NCBI GenBank assembly: GCA_945872085.1 | Contig: CAMBYG010000009.1 | Coordinates: 1-39,878, forward strand | Direction: 5' to 3' | Origin: Chitinophaga pinensis | Lineage (GTDB): Bacteria > Bacteroidota > Bacteroidia > Chitinophagales > Chitinophagaceae | DNA: 39,878 nt | Shown here: in pieces, positions 16,165-25,431 of the stretch | Layout of the letters: the number at the start of each line of letters is the position of its first letter | Position numbering within the stretch: position 1 is the first letter of the stretch | The notes under the pieces: model-generated | Told to the model about the DNA's origin: nothing | Database searches by the model: none | The model's input: only the letters and a program-made list of their open reading frames with translations | Made by a program: the position numbers and the translations under genes

Positions 16165-18240
16165 ATGGATCCCAAACGTTTTTTAGTCACTGCTGCTTTA
16201 CCCTATGCCAATGGACCGGTTCATATTGGTCATTTGGCTGGTTGTTATTTGCCTGCAGATATTTATGTACGTTATTTAAGAGCGCAAAAGAAAGATGTAA
16301 AATTTATATGCGGAAGTGATGAGCATGGCGTGCCCATTACTATCCGTGCCATGAAAGAGCATTGCACACCCAAAGATGTGGTAGATAAATACCATGCCTT
16401 AATTAAAGATTCATTCGATAAGATGAATATATCTTTTGATATATTCTCCAGAACCTCTAATGCTACTCATTTTGAATGTGCGCAAGACTTCTTCAAAAAG
16501 CTTCATGAAAAAGGATGTTTTGAAGAAAAAACAAGTGAGCAATATTTCGATGAAGAAAAACAAGTTTTTTTAGCAGACCGTTATATCGTAGGTACCTGTC
16601 CTATTTGTAGCAATGAAAATGCCTACGGCGATCAGTGTGAAAAATGTGGTTCTACCCTTTCTCCAGACCAATTGATTCAGCCAAGAAGCGCCTTGAGCAA
16701 TGCTATACCTATAAAAAAAGAAACTACCCATTGGTATTTCCCGCTTAACCAATACGAAGAGTTCCTAAAAGAATGGATCGTAGATGGTAAGAAACAAACT
16801 TGGAAATCGAATGTATACGGACAATGTAAAAGCTGGATAGATAGCGGCTTGCAACCAAGGGCTATGACAAGAGATAGCAATTGGGGCATTCCGGTTCCGT
16901 TGCCAAACGCAGAAGGCAAAGTGCTTTATGTATGGTTTGATGCACCCATTGGGTATATCAGTGCAACAAAAGAATTAACCAACGATTGGAAAGATTATTG
17001 GTGTGACGAAAGCAGTAAATTGGTTCATTTTATAGGCAAAGACAATATTGTATTTCATTGCATCATCTTCCCATCCATGCTAAAAGCGCATGGCGATTTT
17101 ATATTGCCAGACAATGTACCTGCCAATGAGTTTTTAAACATTGAAGGAGAAAAAGTATCTACCTCAAGAAACTGGGCAGTATGGGTACATGAGTATGTAA
17201 AAGACTTTCCGGATCAAGAAGATGTATTGCGCTATGTATTATGTGCTAATGCACCTGAAACTAAAGACAATGATTTTACTTGGAAAGATTTTCAAGATAG
17301 AACCAACAACGAACTCGTAGCCACCTTTGGCAATTTTGTAAATAGAGCCTTTGTACTCATGCATAAATTATGCAATGGTAAAGTGCCCCCTTTACATAAA
17401 GAGCTATTAGACGAAGCAGATCATAATTTGATGGCTGAAATCAAAAAGACAAAGGAAACCGTTAGTGGACTTTTAGAAAATTATAAATTTAGAGATGCGC
17501 TTTTCGAAGTCATTGATTTATCGAGAAAAGGTAATAAGTACCTTCAAGATAAAGCTCCATGGATATTAGCAAAAGAAACGAATACACAAGAAAACAAACA
17601 AGCACTCATTGACAACAGCTTGCATATTTGCCTTCAACTTTGTGCTAATCTTGCTATTTATATTCAACCATTTTTACCCGCAACGGCAAAGAAAATGTGC
17701 CATATGATGAAAGTTGTTGACAAAATGTTGGATTGGGAAAATGGCGGTTCTTTAGATTTATTAAAAGTAAACTATGCATTAAGAGCACCGGAATTATTAT
17801 TTAGAAAAATTGAAGACGAGGAAATATTATCTCAAATCGAAAAATTAAAAACCAATTTGATTTCCAGTACCCCAACAACTATACAAAAAGTGGAAGCAAC
17901 ACCTACACAAAAAGAACTCATCCAATTTGATGATTTTGCAAAAATAGATTTACGCATAGGCACTATTCTTAATGCTGAAAAAGTAGAAAAAGCAGACAAG
18001 TTGCTAAAATTATATGTGGCACTTGGCGAAGAAACGAGAACCATTGTTTCCGGTATTGCCCAACATTTTAATCCAGAAGATATTATCCATAAACAAGTAA
18101 TCGTTGTTGCCAATTTAGCACCAAGAAAAATGCGTGGTATAGAAAGCGAAGGCATGATATTGATGACAGAAAACGAAGCGGGAAAATTAGTATTTGTATC
18201 ACCCAATACGCTGGTACCTTCAGGCAAAACGGTAAATTAA
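16165..18240 (+). CDS. metG: Methionyl-tRNA synthetase
   Basis: A 691-residue class I aminoacyl-tRNA synthetase that charges tRNA-Met. HIGH appears exactly at residues 20-23. A single zinc knuckle has Cys145, Cys148, Cys158 and Cys161 (CPIC...CEKC). The second signature is KVSTS at 330-334 in place of KMSKS. A helical anticodon-binding domain follows. Residues from about 588 to the end form a C-terminal tRNA-binding domain ([20 protein letters not shown]), which makes the enzyme dimeric in E. coli. A TAACTTAG at 16134-16141 resembles a -7 element with one mismatch. The HlyD-type gene starts 6 bases after the stop, suggesting co-transcription. Confidence 0.96.
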   Translation: MDPKRFLVTAALPYANGPVHIGHLAGCYLPADIYVRYLRAQKKDVKFICGSDEHGVPITIRAMKEHCTPKDVVDKYHALIKDSFDKMNISFDIFSRTSNATHFECAQDFFKKLHEKGCFEEKTSEQYFDEEKQVFLADRYIVGTCPICSNENAYGDQCEKCGSTLSPDQLIQPRSALSNAIPIKKETTHWYFPLNQYEEFLKEWIVDGKKQTWKSNVYGQCKSWIDSGLQPRAMTRDSNWGIPVPLPNAEGKVLYVWFDAPIGYISATKELTNDWKDYWCDESSKLVHFIGKDNIVFHCIIFPSMLKAHGDFILPDNVPANEFLNIEGEKVSTSRNWAVWVHEYVKDFPDQEDVLRYVLCANAPETKDNDFTWKDFQDRTNNELVATFGNFVNRAFVLMHKLCNGKVPPLHKELLDEADHNLMAEIKKTKETVSGLLENYKFRDALFEVIDLSRKGNKYLQDKAPWILAKETNTQENKQALIDNSLHICLQLCANLAIYIQPFLPATAKKMCHMMKVVDKMLDWENGGSLDLLKVNYALRAPELLFRKIEDEEILSQIEKLKTNLISSTPTTIQKVEATPTQKELIQFDDFAKIDLRIGTILNAEKVEKADKLLKLYVALGEETRTIVSGIAQHFNPEDIIHKQVIVVANLAPRKMRGIESEGMILMTENEAGKLVFVSPNTLVPSGKTVN

Positions 18241-18246
18241 TTTAAC

Positions 18247-19560
18247 ATGAAAAAGAAAAAACTTTTTATTTTCATAGGCATTGGCATAATTGCACTCGTA
18301 ATTTTAATAAAATCAGCGGGATCCAATGCAAATCAAATTCAGGTAGTAATAGATTCTGTAAAGCAATGCGACATTACGGAAACGGTAAGTGCAAGTGGCA
18401 GTGTTTTTCCTGTAACAGAAGTAAAAATTAGTCCGGAAGTAAGCGGTGAAATCATTGAACTACCTTACGAAGAAGGTGATTATGTGCAACAAGGAGCCCT
18501 CTTAGCGCGTATCAATAACGCTATATACGAGTCATTAGTTACCCAATCAGAAGCCCAATTAAATCAAACAAAAGCCAATGCTAATAACACCAAAGAAATG
18601 GCTGCTCAAGCAGAAGCGCAATATCAACAAGCTAAAGTTAACTTTATTAGAAATAAGAAGTTGTTTGAAGATAAAATAATATCGGCTCAAGAATTTGAAC
18701 AAATAGAAACACAGTATAAATCGAGCAAAGCAAGTTATGATGCTTTATTATCTAGCAATAATGGAGGCCAATATAGTATCAAAAGTGCTTCTGCGGCACT
18801 TATACAAGCAAAAGAAAATTTGCGTAAGAGTACCATTTTTGCACCTAGCTCTGGTACTATTTCAAAACTCAATGTAAAGAAAGGAGAACGTGTAGTAGGA
18901 ACTGCGCAAATGGCAGGAACGGAATTACTTAGTATTGCCGATATGGACAAAATGGAAGTGCGTGTAGACGTAAGTGAAACCGATATTGCTAAAGTAAAAA
19001 TTGGTGATTCCTGTAGCATTGAAACAGATGCTTATAGAAATAGAAAATTTTGGGGTACGGTGTCTAAAATTGCAGTTTCTAGCAACAAGTCGAGCTTAAG
19101 CACAGGCACAGATCAGATTACCAACTATGTAGTGCATATTTTGATACATGAAAAAAATAAAATAGATGGCCCAAGCGGAATCGTTAATTATGTTTTCAAA
19201 CCGGGCATGTCGGCTTCTGTTGAAATTCAAACTACCAAAGTTAAAAATGCCGTTTCAGTTCCAATAAGCGCAGTTACAACAAGAGCTTGGCCAGATGAAA
19301 AAAAGAAACAAGAGACCGAATTAACGAATTTGAGACAAGTAGTATTCTGCTATAAACCGGATACAAAAAAAGTTGTTTTACGTGATGTAACAACTGGTAT
19401 TCAAGACAATCAAAATATTCAGATAACAAATGGCTTAAAACTACATGAACAAGTAGTTATATTGCCCTATGGTGTAATTTCAAAAATCCTAAAAGACAAC
19501 TTAAACGTTAGCACAACTACCAAAGAAAAATTATTAGAAAGTAAAGAGCTCAACGATTAA
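18247..19560 (+). CDS. HlyD/MacA-family efflux periplasmic adaptor
   Basis: A 437-residue membrane fusion protein that would link an inner-membrane exporter to an outer-membrane channel. One N-terminal membrane helix (about 4-22) anchors it. A biotinyl-lipoyl half motif (VSGEIIELPYEEGDYVQQG, about 61-79) precedes a long helical hairpin (about 90-190, rich in Gln, Ala and Glu) and the returning half motif (FAPSSGTISKLNVKKGERV). Beta-barrel and membrane-proximal domains follow. No MacB-type ABC transporter, RND pump or TolC homologue lies next to it: it sits between metG (6-base gap) and gpsA (1-base gap). Its partner must be encoded elsewhere, and the exported substrate is unknown. Confidence 0.88.
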   Translation: MKKKKLFIFIGIGIIALVILIKSAGSNANQIQVVIDSVKQCDITETVSASGSVFPVTEVKISPEVSGEIIELPYEEGDYVQQGALLARINNAIYESLVTQSEAQLNQTKANANNTKEMAAQAEAQYQQAKVNFIRNKKLFEDKIISAQEFEQIETQYKSSKASYDALLSSNNGGQYSIKSASAALIQAKENLRKSTIFAPSSGTISKLNVKKGERVVGTAQMAGTELLSIADMDKMEVRVDVSETDIAKVKIGDSCSIETDAYRNRKFWGTVSKIAVSSNKSSLSTGTDQITNYVVHILIHEKNKIDGPSGIVNYVFKPGMSASVEIQTTKVKNAVSVPISAVTTRAWPDEKKKQETELTNLRQVVFCYKPDTKKVVLRDVTTGIQDNQNIQITNGLKLHEQVVILPYGVISKILKDNLNVSTTTKEKLLESKELND

Positions 19561-19561
19561 T

Positions 19562-20590
19562 ATGGAAGAAGCAAAAAAATATTTAGGTAAAATTGGCATT
19601 ATTGGCAATGGTAGCTGGGGCACTGCTCTGGCTAAAATGCTCAATGATAACCAAATACCTTTTACTTGGTGGATTCGGGATGAAAAAGCGATTCAGCATC
19701 TCCAGAAAAGAAGCCATAATTTGAATTACTTAACCTCTGTTCAGTTCAATATGCAATTGATACGATTAAGTAGTGATTTGCATTTAGTATTAAAAGAAGC
19801 TGATACCCTTATCTTTTGTGTACCATCTGCCTATGCTCAAGAGGTTATTGAATCTGTAGCTACAGAAAATTGGCAAGGGAAAAATATCATTAGTGCAATC
19901 AAAGGTATTCTTCCAAAGCCGCATCAGTTAATCAACGATTATTTAGCAGCTAACTATGCCTTTCCTATTGAGCAATATGCCGCTATCACAGGCCCTTGCC
20001 ATGCAGAAGAGGTGGCCAATGAACGTTTATCTTATTTAACCTTTTCTAGCCTTAATACCGAATTAGCCGCAGCTGCAGCTACCCTATTCAAAACAAATTA
20101 TATCAATACCTTTCACAATAATGATATTTGGGGTGCCCAATTTGCTGCCGTGCTTAAAAATATATATGCAGTGGGTGCAGGCATTGCTCATGGCTTAGAT
20201 TATGGTGATAATTTTTTGAGTGTATATATTACCAATTGCTACAAAGAAATGTATCAATTTTTGAATTATCATTTTGAAAAGATACATCCTTCTAACGAAG
20301 TACCCGATTTTCATACCAGTGCCTATTTGGGCGACTTGCTAGTAACTTGCTATTCGCTGCATAGCAGAAATAGAATGTTTGGCAATATGATAGGCAAAGG
20401 CTATTCTGTAAAAGCCGCTATTATAGAAATGAAAATGGTTGCCGAAGGCTATTATGCAGCTAAAGGCATGGATATTATTCAAGAAGAATTGGGCATTGGA
20501 ATGCCAATTTCCAAAGCTATTTTTGATATACTTTGGAATAATAAAAATGCTGAAGATGTGTTTAAAGAAATAGAAACTATATTATCGTAA
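19562..20590 (+). CDS. gpsA: Glycerol-3-phosphate dehydrogenase (NAD(P)+)
   Basis: A 342-residue cytosolic enzyme that reduces dihydroxyacetone phosphate to sn-glycerol 3-phosphate for phospholipid synthesis. The dinucleotide loop is IGNGSWGTALAKML (14-27). FCVPSAYAQEV and SAIKGI mark the cofactor side. AVLKNIYAVGAGIAHGL holds the catalytic Lys, and SRNRMFG supplies the Arg/Asn pair that grips the phosphate. The usual GPSFAxE is GPCHAEE here and the usual TRG after GDN is TNC, differences that look clade-specific. It starts 1 base after the adaptor gene and ends at a strong hairpin terminator. Confidence 0.93.
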   Translation: MEEAKKYLGKIGIIGNGSWGTALAKMLNDNQIPFTWWIRDEKAIQHLQKRSHNLNYLTSVQFNMQLIRLSSDLHLVLKEADTLIFCVPSAYAQEVIESVATENWQGKNIISAIKGILPKPHQLINDYLAANYAFPIEQYAAITGPCHAEEVANERLSYLTFSSLNTELAAAAATLFKTNYINTFHNNDIWGAQFAAVLKNIYAVGAGIAHGLDYGDNFLSVYITNCYKEMYQFLNYHFEKIHPSNEVPDFHTSAYLGDLLVTCYSLHSRNRMFGNMIGKGYSVKAAIIEMKMVAEGYYAAKGMDIIQEELGIGMPISKAIFDILWNNKNAEDVFKEIETILS

Positions 20591-20591
20591 T

Positions 20592-20626
20592 AAAAAAAGG
20601 TGTTGCATTAGCAACACCTTTTTTTT
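20592..20626. terminator. Bidirectional terminator between gpsA and the S46 peptidase gene
   Basis: The arms 20592-20606 (A-run then GGTGTTGC) and 20611-20625 (GCAACACC then T-run) are exact complements around the loop ATTA. A/T tails on both sides let it end transcripts on both strands between two convergent genes. Confidence 0.88.
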
Positions 20627-20642
20627 ATAAGTAACGCTATTC

Positions 20643-22775
20643 TTATTGGATATCCATTTCTTGAATTAAGTTCTGAGCATTACCTAATTTGTCAATTAGG
20701 AATAAAATATAACGAACATCACAAACAATGGTTCTTTTATATTTTTTATCAAATGCAATATCTCCGCTCATTGCCTCCCAGTTGCCATCAAATGCCGCAC
20801 CAATCAATTCACCTTTTGCATTTAAAACCGGACTTCCGGAGTTGCCACCTGTAATATCATTATTGGTAATGAAACACGTATGAAGAGTACCATCAGCATC
20901 TGCCCAATTTCCATAATCTTTCTTTTTATACAAATCGATTAATGCTTGAGGTGCATCAAACTCATCATCGCCAGCTTTATATTTTGCAGCAAGACCGTTT
21001 AAAGTAGTATAAAATTTATACTTTACTCCGTCTGTTGGTTCGTAGCTTTTTACAGCGCCGTAGGTAATACGCATAGTGGAATTAGCATCTGGATACATCA
21101 ATTGATTGCTTTTCATTTCTAATAAACCCTTCAAATAACTTTTAGCAAATGGAACTTTAATATCATTATAGGCATCTACATGAGATTTTATTAGAGAATC
21201 GTACGATTGAACCATGGCAAAAACATATTGCGTTGCAAGATCTTCATTCAATTGTTTTAATGATGGATTAGCACAGAATTTTTCAAAAGCAGCACTATCT
21301 AATAAAAATGATTTCTTATATATTGCCTCAGCGAAGGCTTTATAGTTATTGTCTTTCAATAAAGCAATTTTAGACATTGCTGGCATAAACTGATCTTTAG
21401 TTAGATTCTTTTGAATCATTTCAGCACTCATTGCAAACCAATCTTGCTCCATAGCTAAATCGGTTGCTTTAATATAAGAAGCTCTATTTTTCTTGATTTG
21501 CTCAATTAGTTTACTAGATGAATCTTTAGAAAAATCTGCTTTTTTCATTTTCTTATATAGGTCATAGCAATCATAGGCAATTTTATTCACTAAACAGCCT
21601 CTAAATGCTTCACCATAATAGGTTACAAATTTTGCATACGGTTTATATGCCTTAGTAGCGGCATTGATGTTTTCAAATTCTTTAGCATAGTTATAATTAT
21701 TCTTATTAGACCATGCAATGAACTGTTCCTCTTCTTTAGTTTTTTGGTTTACAACTTGTAATCTTTTTAATTGCTCTGTTTGACCAATGAAATATTTCCA
21801 ATAGTTGGCAATACGAGCATACGTAGAGGTTAATTTTAAATATACCGCTTTGTTTGCTTGCATATGCTTACGCATAATAGCTAATCGAGCATCTCTAATA
21901 GCCACAATGGATGGATTTACTTCTTGAATCGCCAAATCAACACCAGCAGCCGTTTCATATCTATTAGTTCTGCCAGGATATCCAAAAATCATAGCATAAT
22001 CACCTTCTTGAACCCCTTTGGCAGACACCGCTAAATAATTTTTAGGACGATAAGGCTTATTATTTTTATTGTAGTCTGCAGGTTCGTTATTTTCATTAGC
22101 ATACACTCTAAACATTGAGAAGTCTGCTGTGTGACGAGGCCACATCCAGTTATCGGTGTCTCCACCATACTTACCTAAAGATTTAGGTGGCGTACCTACT
22201 AAACGAACATCATTATACTTTTTATATTTTATAAGAATATATTGGTTGCCATTGAAGTATTCTTTTAACGTAGTATAAAATTTCCCTCCCTCATTAGCTT
22301 TAGTTTCCATTTCTTTTTTTAATCCAGTAAGCGCCTTCATTAATGCTTCACCGTTTAAACCAGCAATTACTTTATTTACCTGTGCTGTTACATCTTCCAT
22401 ACTTTCTAAAAACAATACAGAAACTCCTACAGCAGGCAATTCTTGCTCTTTACTTAAAGCCCAAAATCCATTATCTAAATAGTTTTTCTCTACGGTACTA
22501 AGCGTTGCAATAGCATCATAACCACAGTGGTGATTAGTGAGCAACAATCCACTATTAGAAATTATTTCGCCCGTACAACCACCGTTGAATTGCACAATGG
22601 CATCTTTTAAACTGCTATGATTGGCAGCATATAAATCTTCAGATGACAATACCAATCCTTTACGAACCATATCGTCGTAGTTTTTCCCAATGAGATAAGG
22701 CAGCCACATACCTTCGTCTGCTTTAGCCGTTTGCATTGTAGCAAGTGCTACCAATAAGTATACTATTTTTTTCAT
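20643..22775 (-). CDS. S46-family dipeptidyl-peptidase, DPP7 type
   Basis: A 710-residue periplasmic serine peptidase that cuts dipeptides from peptide N-termini. The signal peptide is MKKIVYLLVALATMQTAKA. The chymotrypsin-like triad is His83 (LTNHHCGYD), an Asp in the PRHTADFSMFRVY segment, and Ser646 (GGNSGSP). After the Ser the sequence reads AFDGNWEAM with Gly664. In this family Gly here goes with DPP7 (hydrophobic or broad P1 preference) and Arg with DPP11 (acidic P1), so I infer DPP7-like specificity. The length is normal for S46. It lies 15 bases after lptC and ends at the shared terminator. It points to growth on peptides. Confidence 0.92.
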   Translation of the reverse strand: MKKIVYLLVALATMQTAKADEGMWLPYLIGKNYDDMVRKGLVLSSEDLYAANHSSLKDAIVQFNGGCTGEIISNSGLLLTNHHCGYDAIATLSTVEKNYLDNGFWALSKEQELPAVGVSVLFLESMEDVTAQVNKVIAGLNGEALMKALTGLKKEMETKANEGGKFYTTLKEYFNGNQYILIKYKKYNDVRLVGTPPKSLGKYGGDTDNWMWPRHTADFSMFRVYANENNEPADYNKNNKPYRPKNYLAVSAKGVQEGDYAMIFGYPGRTNRYETAAGVDLAIQEVNPSIVAIRDARLAIMRKHMQANKAVYLKLTSTYARIANYWKYFIGQTEQLKRLQVVNQKTKEEEQFIAWSNKNNYNYAKEFENINAATKAYKPYAKFVTYYGEAFRGCLVNKIAYDCYDLYKKMKKADFSKDSSSKLIEQIKKNRASYIKATDLAMEQDWFAMSAEMIQKNLTKDQFMPAMSKIALLKDNNYKAFAEAIYKKSFLLDSAAFEKFCANPSLKQLNEDLATQYVFAMVQSYDSLIKSHVDAYNDIKVPFAKSYLKGLLEMKSNQLMYPDANSTMRITYGAVKSYEPTDGVKYKFYTTLNGLAAKYKAGDDEFDAPQALIDLYKKKDYGNWADADGTLHTCFITNNDITGGNSGSPVLNAKGELIGAAFDGNWEAMSGDIAFDKKYKRTIVCDVRYILFLIDKLGNAQNLIQEMDIQ

Positions 22776-22790
22776 ATTTATAATTTGGGG

Positions 22791-23381
22791 TTAAAGTTCT
22801 GAATTATTTGTGAGGTTTACAATACCTTTTATTTGTGTTATTTGATAATAAGAGAAGTCTTCATTGGCTTCTAATCCGTTTCCATAAATCATTTGAGTGG
22901 CCGTCTTTATTTGCACCGGCTTATTGGTAAAGAATTTCCGTAACTGCTCATTCCACACCAATTCTTCGGTTTTCAATTGCTCTCCTTTTTGATTGATAAT
23001 CACTATACTATCCCTAATAATTACATTTTTATTATGCTCGTACATGCGAGCATATTTTGCATACAGGGTACTCTTCACTTTTTTTTGATCATCATAAAAA
23101 ATAACGCGCACTTTTTTCCTTAATTCCGTATAGGGCGGACGAGCATTTTCATTCCTTACAAATTCACTAGCAAAAAGATTAGCTTTTACTAAAGCTTTTT
23201 CGCTGTACAAAATAGTAACATCGCTAGCTCTATCCTCCTGTAAAGATTCGTAATCTTTGATCTGTTTTATGTGGTCTTTATTGTTAGCACAGGACAAACA
23301 TAATATACAAAAAGAAACTAGTTTTAAAATTATAAAACTAGTTTCTTTAATATTTGTATTATGTAAATTTCTTTTAGTCAT
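22791..23381 (-). CDS. lptC: LPS export protein LptC
   Basis: A 196-residue protein of the LptC family, which passes lipopolysaccharide from the LptBFG transporter to LptA in the periplasm. The N-terminus has a polar stretch, then a hydrophobic segment ending in CLSC at Cys31, so it is either a lipoprotein (usual in Bacteroidota) or a single-span anchored protein. The rest is a beta-rich jellyroll, with typical phrases such as VTILYSEKALVKANLFA and KVKSTLYAKYARMYE. The start overlaps the outer-membrane protein gene by 8 bases. The order coaX, outer-membrane protein, lptC agrees with what I recall from other Bacteroidota. Confidence 0.82.
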   Translation of the reverse strand: MTKRNLHNTNIKETSFIILKLVSFCILCLSCANNKDHIKQIKDYESLQEDRASDVTILYSEKALVKANLFASEFVRNENARPPYTELRKKVRVIFYDDQKKVKSTLYAKYARMYEHNKNVIIRDSIVIINQKGEQLKTEELVWNEQLRKFFTNKPVQIKTATQMIYGNGLEANEDFSYYQITQIKGIVNLTNNSEL

Positions 23382-24648
23382 ATTTTCTTTTCACAAACCA
23401 TCTATCGTTGAGAGACATAGAAATAGAGAAGCGAACAAAATTTTCTTTCAATAAATTATTAGATTTAGTACCTCTAGATCCTATTTCAACAGCCGTGTGT
23501 ATACGATCTGTTGATTTTTTAAATGGTAAGCTCGCACCAAATGTAAATGCTCTATATGAAATATCTGTATTGTTAATGCGCAAAGGCTCTTTGCCAGCAT
23601 ACAAGCCAATTCGGTAAGTAATACGCTGGGCATAATGATATACATCATTAGCATCTGGGGTATAATAAGCCCCTACCGACAAGCGTGTTGCATTTCCTAG
23701 TACATTGCTATCTGCTTTACCATTAAATTTGTATTGGTTAAAATTACTATTTACATAATCAATACCAAATCCCAATTTATCATTAGAAATTAATTGCAAA
23801 CCCAAACCGAAAGAACTAGGCAATTGGATAGGTAAATCTGCATTGGTTACTGCGTAAATCGTATCTCGAATGGCAGAAGAACCCGAATATCGGAAAGAAC
23901 TTGCATATTGCTCTTCTGTATAATTCATTTTTTGGGAAGCCTCATAGGTAGCGCCAAGATGTAGGGTATATTGCTTATTTATTTTGTAATTATACAGTGC
24001 GCCTAATTTCAAATGCAAGCCTCCAATCTGATAGGTTCTAGTAAAATCAGAACTATAAACTTTAAACGTATCGTAGTTCGCTAAATAACTAGAATGTCTT
24101 ATCGTTCCAAATTCATAACCCAAGTTTGCGCCAATGCTTAAATGCTTATACTGATAAGCACCACCCATAAACGCATAGCTTAATCCACCATCGCCATTGA
24201 TTGTTTTGTTGCTTTTGCCAACACCTGGGATGCTTACCGAATCAATAAAACGATAATAGGTAGCTGTTTTTGGACTTAAACCCATTACAAAACCGCCGTG
24301 TTTGCCTACAGGAAATGCCAAAGTAAGGTGCGATAAAGTAAGCGTTCCTGTGCTATAACTTTCAGTATTGGATGCAATAGCACGTTTGCGTGCTTCTACG
24401 CCAATTTCATAGGTGGTAAGTTTTACTGCTGCGTACGATGCAGGATTGTTGGTATTGATAGCAAAAGGATTGCTATAAGCAATAGAAAAACCTCCCATTG
24501 CTTTAAGAGCGGCATTATATCCGTAGCGTTCTTCCCCTAAACCATAACGGGAATAAGGTGAATTTTCTTTATTAGAATTTTGTGCAAAAATCCATGAAGT
24601 AAAACATAGATTGCATATCAAAAAGCAACTAACTAATTTTTGGTGCAT
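23374..24648 (-). CDS. Outer-membrane beta-barrel protein
   Basis: A 424-residue protein with a signal peptide of about 22 residues (cleavage after SWIFA). The mature part begins with NSPYSRYGLGEERYGYNAAL and continues as alternating hydrophobic and polar strands, with many Tyr, Gly and Ser and no long hydrophobic helix, as in FadL/OmpP1-like barrels. The mature start is typical of proteins found beside coaX and lptC in this phylum. No specific substrate can be given; a link to envelope biogenesis is suggested only by its place. It overlaps coaX by 20 bases at its start and lptC by 8 bases at its end. Confidence 0.8.
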   Translation of the reverse strand: MHQKLVSCFLICNLCFTSWIFAQNSNKENSPYSRYGLGEERYGYNAALKAMGGFSIAYSNPFAINTNNPASYAAVKLTTYEIGVEARKRAIASNTESYSTGTLTLSHLTLAFPVGKHGGFVMGLSPKTATYYRFIDSVSIPGVGKSNKTINGDGGLSYAFMGGAYQYKHLSIGANLGYEFGTIRHSSYLANYDTFKVYSSDFTRTYQIGGLHLKLGALYNYKINKQYTLHLGATYEASQKMNYTEEQYASSFRYSGSSAIRDTIYAVTNADLPIQLPSSFGLGLQLISNDKLGFGIDYVNSNFNQYKFNGKADSNVLGNATRLSVGAYYTPDANDVYHYAQRITYRIGLYAGKEPLRINNTDISYRAFTFGASLPFKKSTDRIHTAVEIGSRGTKSNNLLKENFVRFSISMSLNDRWFVKRKYD

Positions 24649-25375
24649 TATAGTTCAATATTATTTGTAAGCCTTTAATTACAAGCTCTGTGTCTGCAAA
24701 TATCTTGTTTTTAATTCTGCTCTCCAAAAGTAAGGCATCTCCACCCGTTAATAGGACGTTAAAATCATTAAATTGAGCACGATATTCATTTATAAAAGTA
24801 TCTATCTCGTATACCGCCCCTAATACAGCACCCGATTGCATGCAGCTCTGCGTATCATAGCCCATTATAGACCCTACATAACCTATTTGCACCGATGGCA
24901 ATCGACTGGTAAAATGATGCATAGCATCTAAACGCATCTGGATCCCTGGAGTAATAGCACCCCCTCTAAATGTATTTGATTTAGTGATATAATTATAGGT
25001 TATACAAGTACCAGCACAAATAACCAAATTATTGGCCTGAGGATACAGTTGACTAGCCGCTACCACAGCCGCTATTCTATCTACCCCAAGCGTTTCTGGC
25101 GTTTGAAAAGCATTCATTATAGGTAACGAAGTAGAGGCATTCAATTCCATATGAAATGGAATAAGCTTAAAAAAATCGTTTAATTCTGTTGGAATTGAGC
25201 CCGCAACGTTAGAGACAATAGAACGAGAAATGGAAAATTTCGAATTAAGGAAACTAAGCGTTGGTGCTAATTGACTAGGCGATACAATATCATTAAACAA
25301 AATAGTATGCTGTTGGTCGAAAATGGCCAATTTAGTATTGGTATTACCAATATCAACGATTAAATTATGATGCAT
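24629..25375 (-). CDS. coaX: Type III pantothenate kinase
   Basis: A 248-residue ASKHA-fold kinase that phosphorylates pantothenate, the first step of CoA synthesis. VDIGNTNTK (7-15) is the phosphate-binding loop with Asp8, GVDRIAA (97-103) carries Asp99, and FRGGAITPGIQMR (136-148) closes the substrate site. The third conserved Asp, normally in a VIDAGTxxT segment, is Cys120 here (VICAGTCITYN). The length and all other motifs are normal, so I call it functional, but the change deserves checking. It overlaps the outer-membrane protein gene by 20 bases and follows the O-antigen-ligase-like gene by 56 bases. Confidence 0.9.
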   Translation of the reverse strand: MHHNLIVDIGNTNTKLAIFDQQHTILFNDIVSPSQLAPTLSFLNSKFSISRSIVSNVAGSIPTELNDFFKLIPFHMELNASTSLPIMNAFQTPETLGVDRIAAVVAASQLYPQANNLVICAGTCITYNYITKSNTFRGGAITPGIQMRLDAMHHFTSRLPSVQIGYVGSIMGYDTQSCMQSGAVLGAVYEIDTFINEYRAQFNDFNVLLTGGDALLLESRIKNKIFADTELVIKGLQIILNYNAPKIS

Positions 25376-25431
25376 AAAAAAAATTGAAAGCGAACTTACA
25401 CAAAAAAACTAAGAAAAGCTGTTTAAACCTA

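Noticed and set aside
17832-18227. 131-codon frame antisense to the end of metG
   Set aside because: Shadow of the C-terminal tRNA-binding domain, with no signal, motif or promoter.
18247-20590. MacAB-type export operon
   Set aside because: Only the adaptor is present; the next gene is gpsA, and no ABC or outer-membrane channel gene follows.
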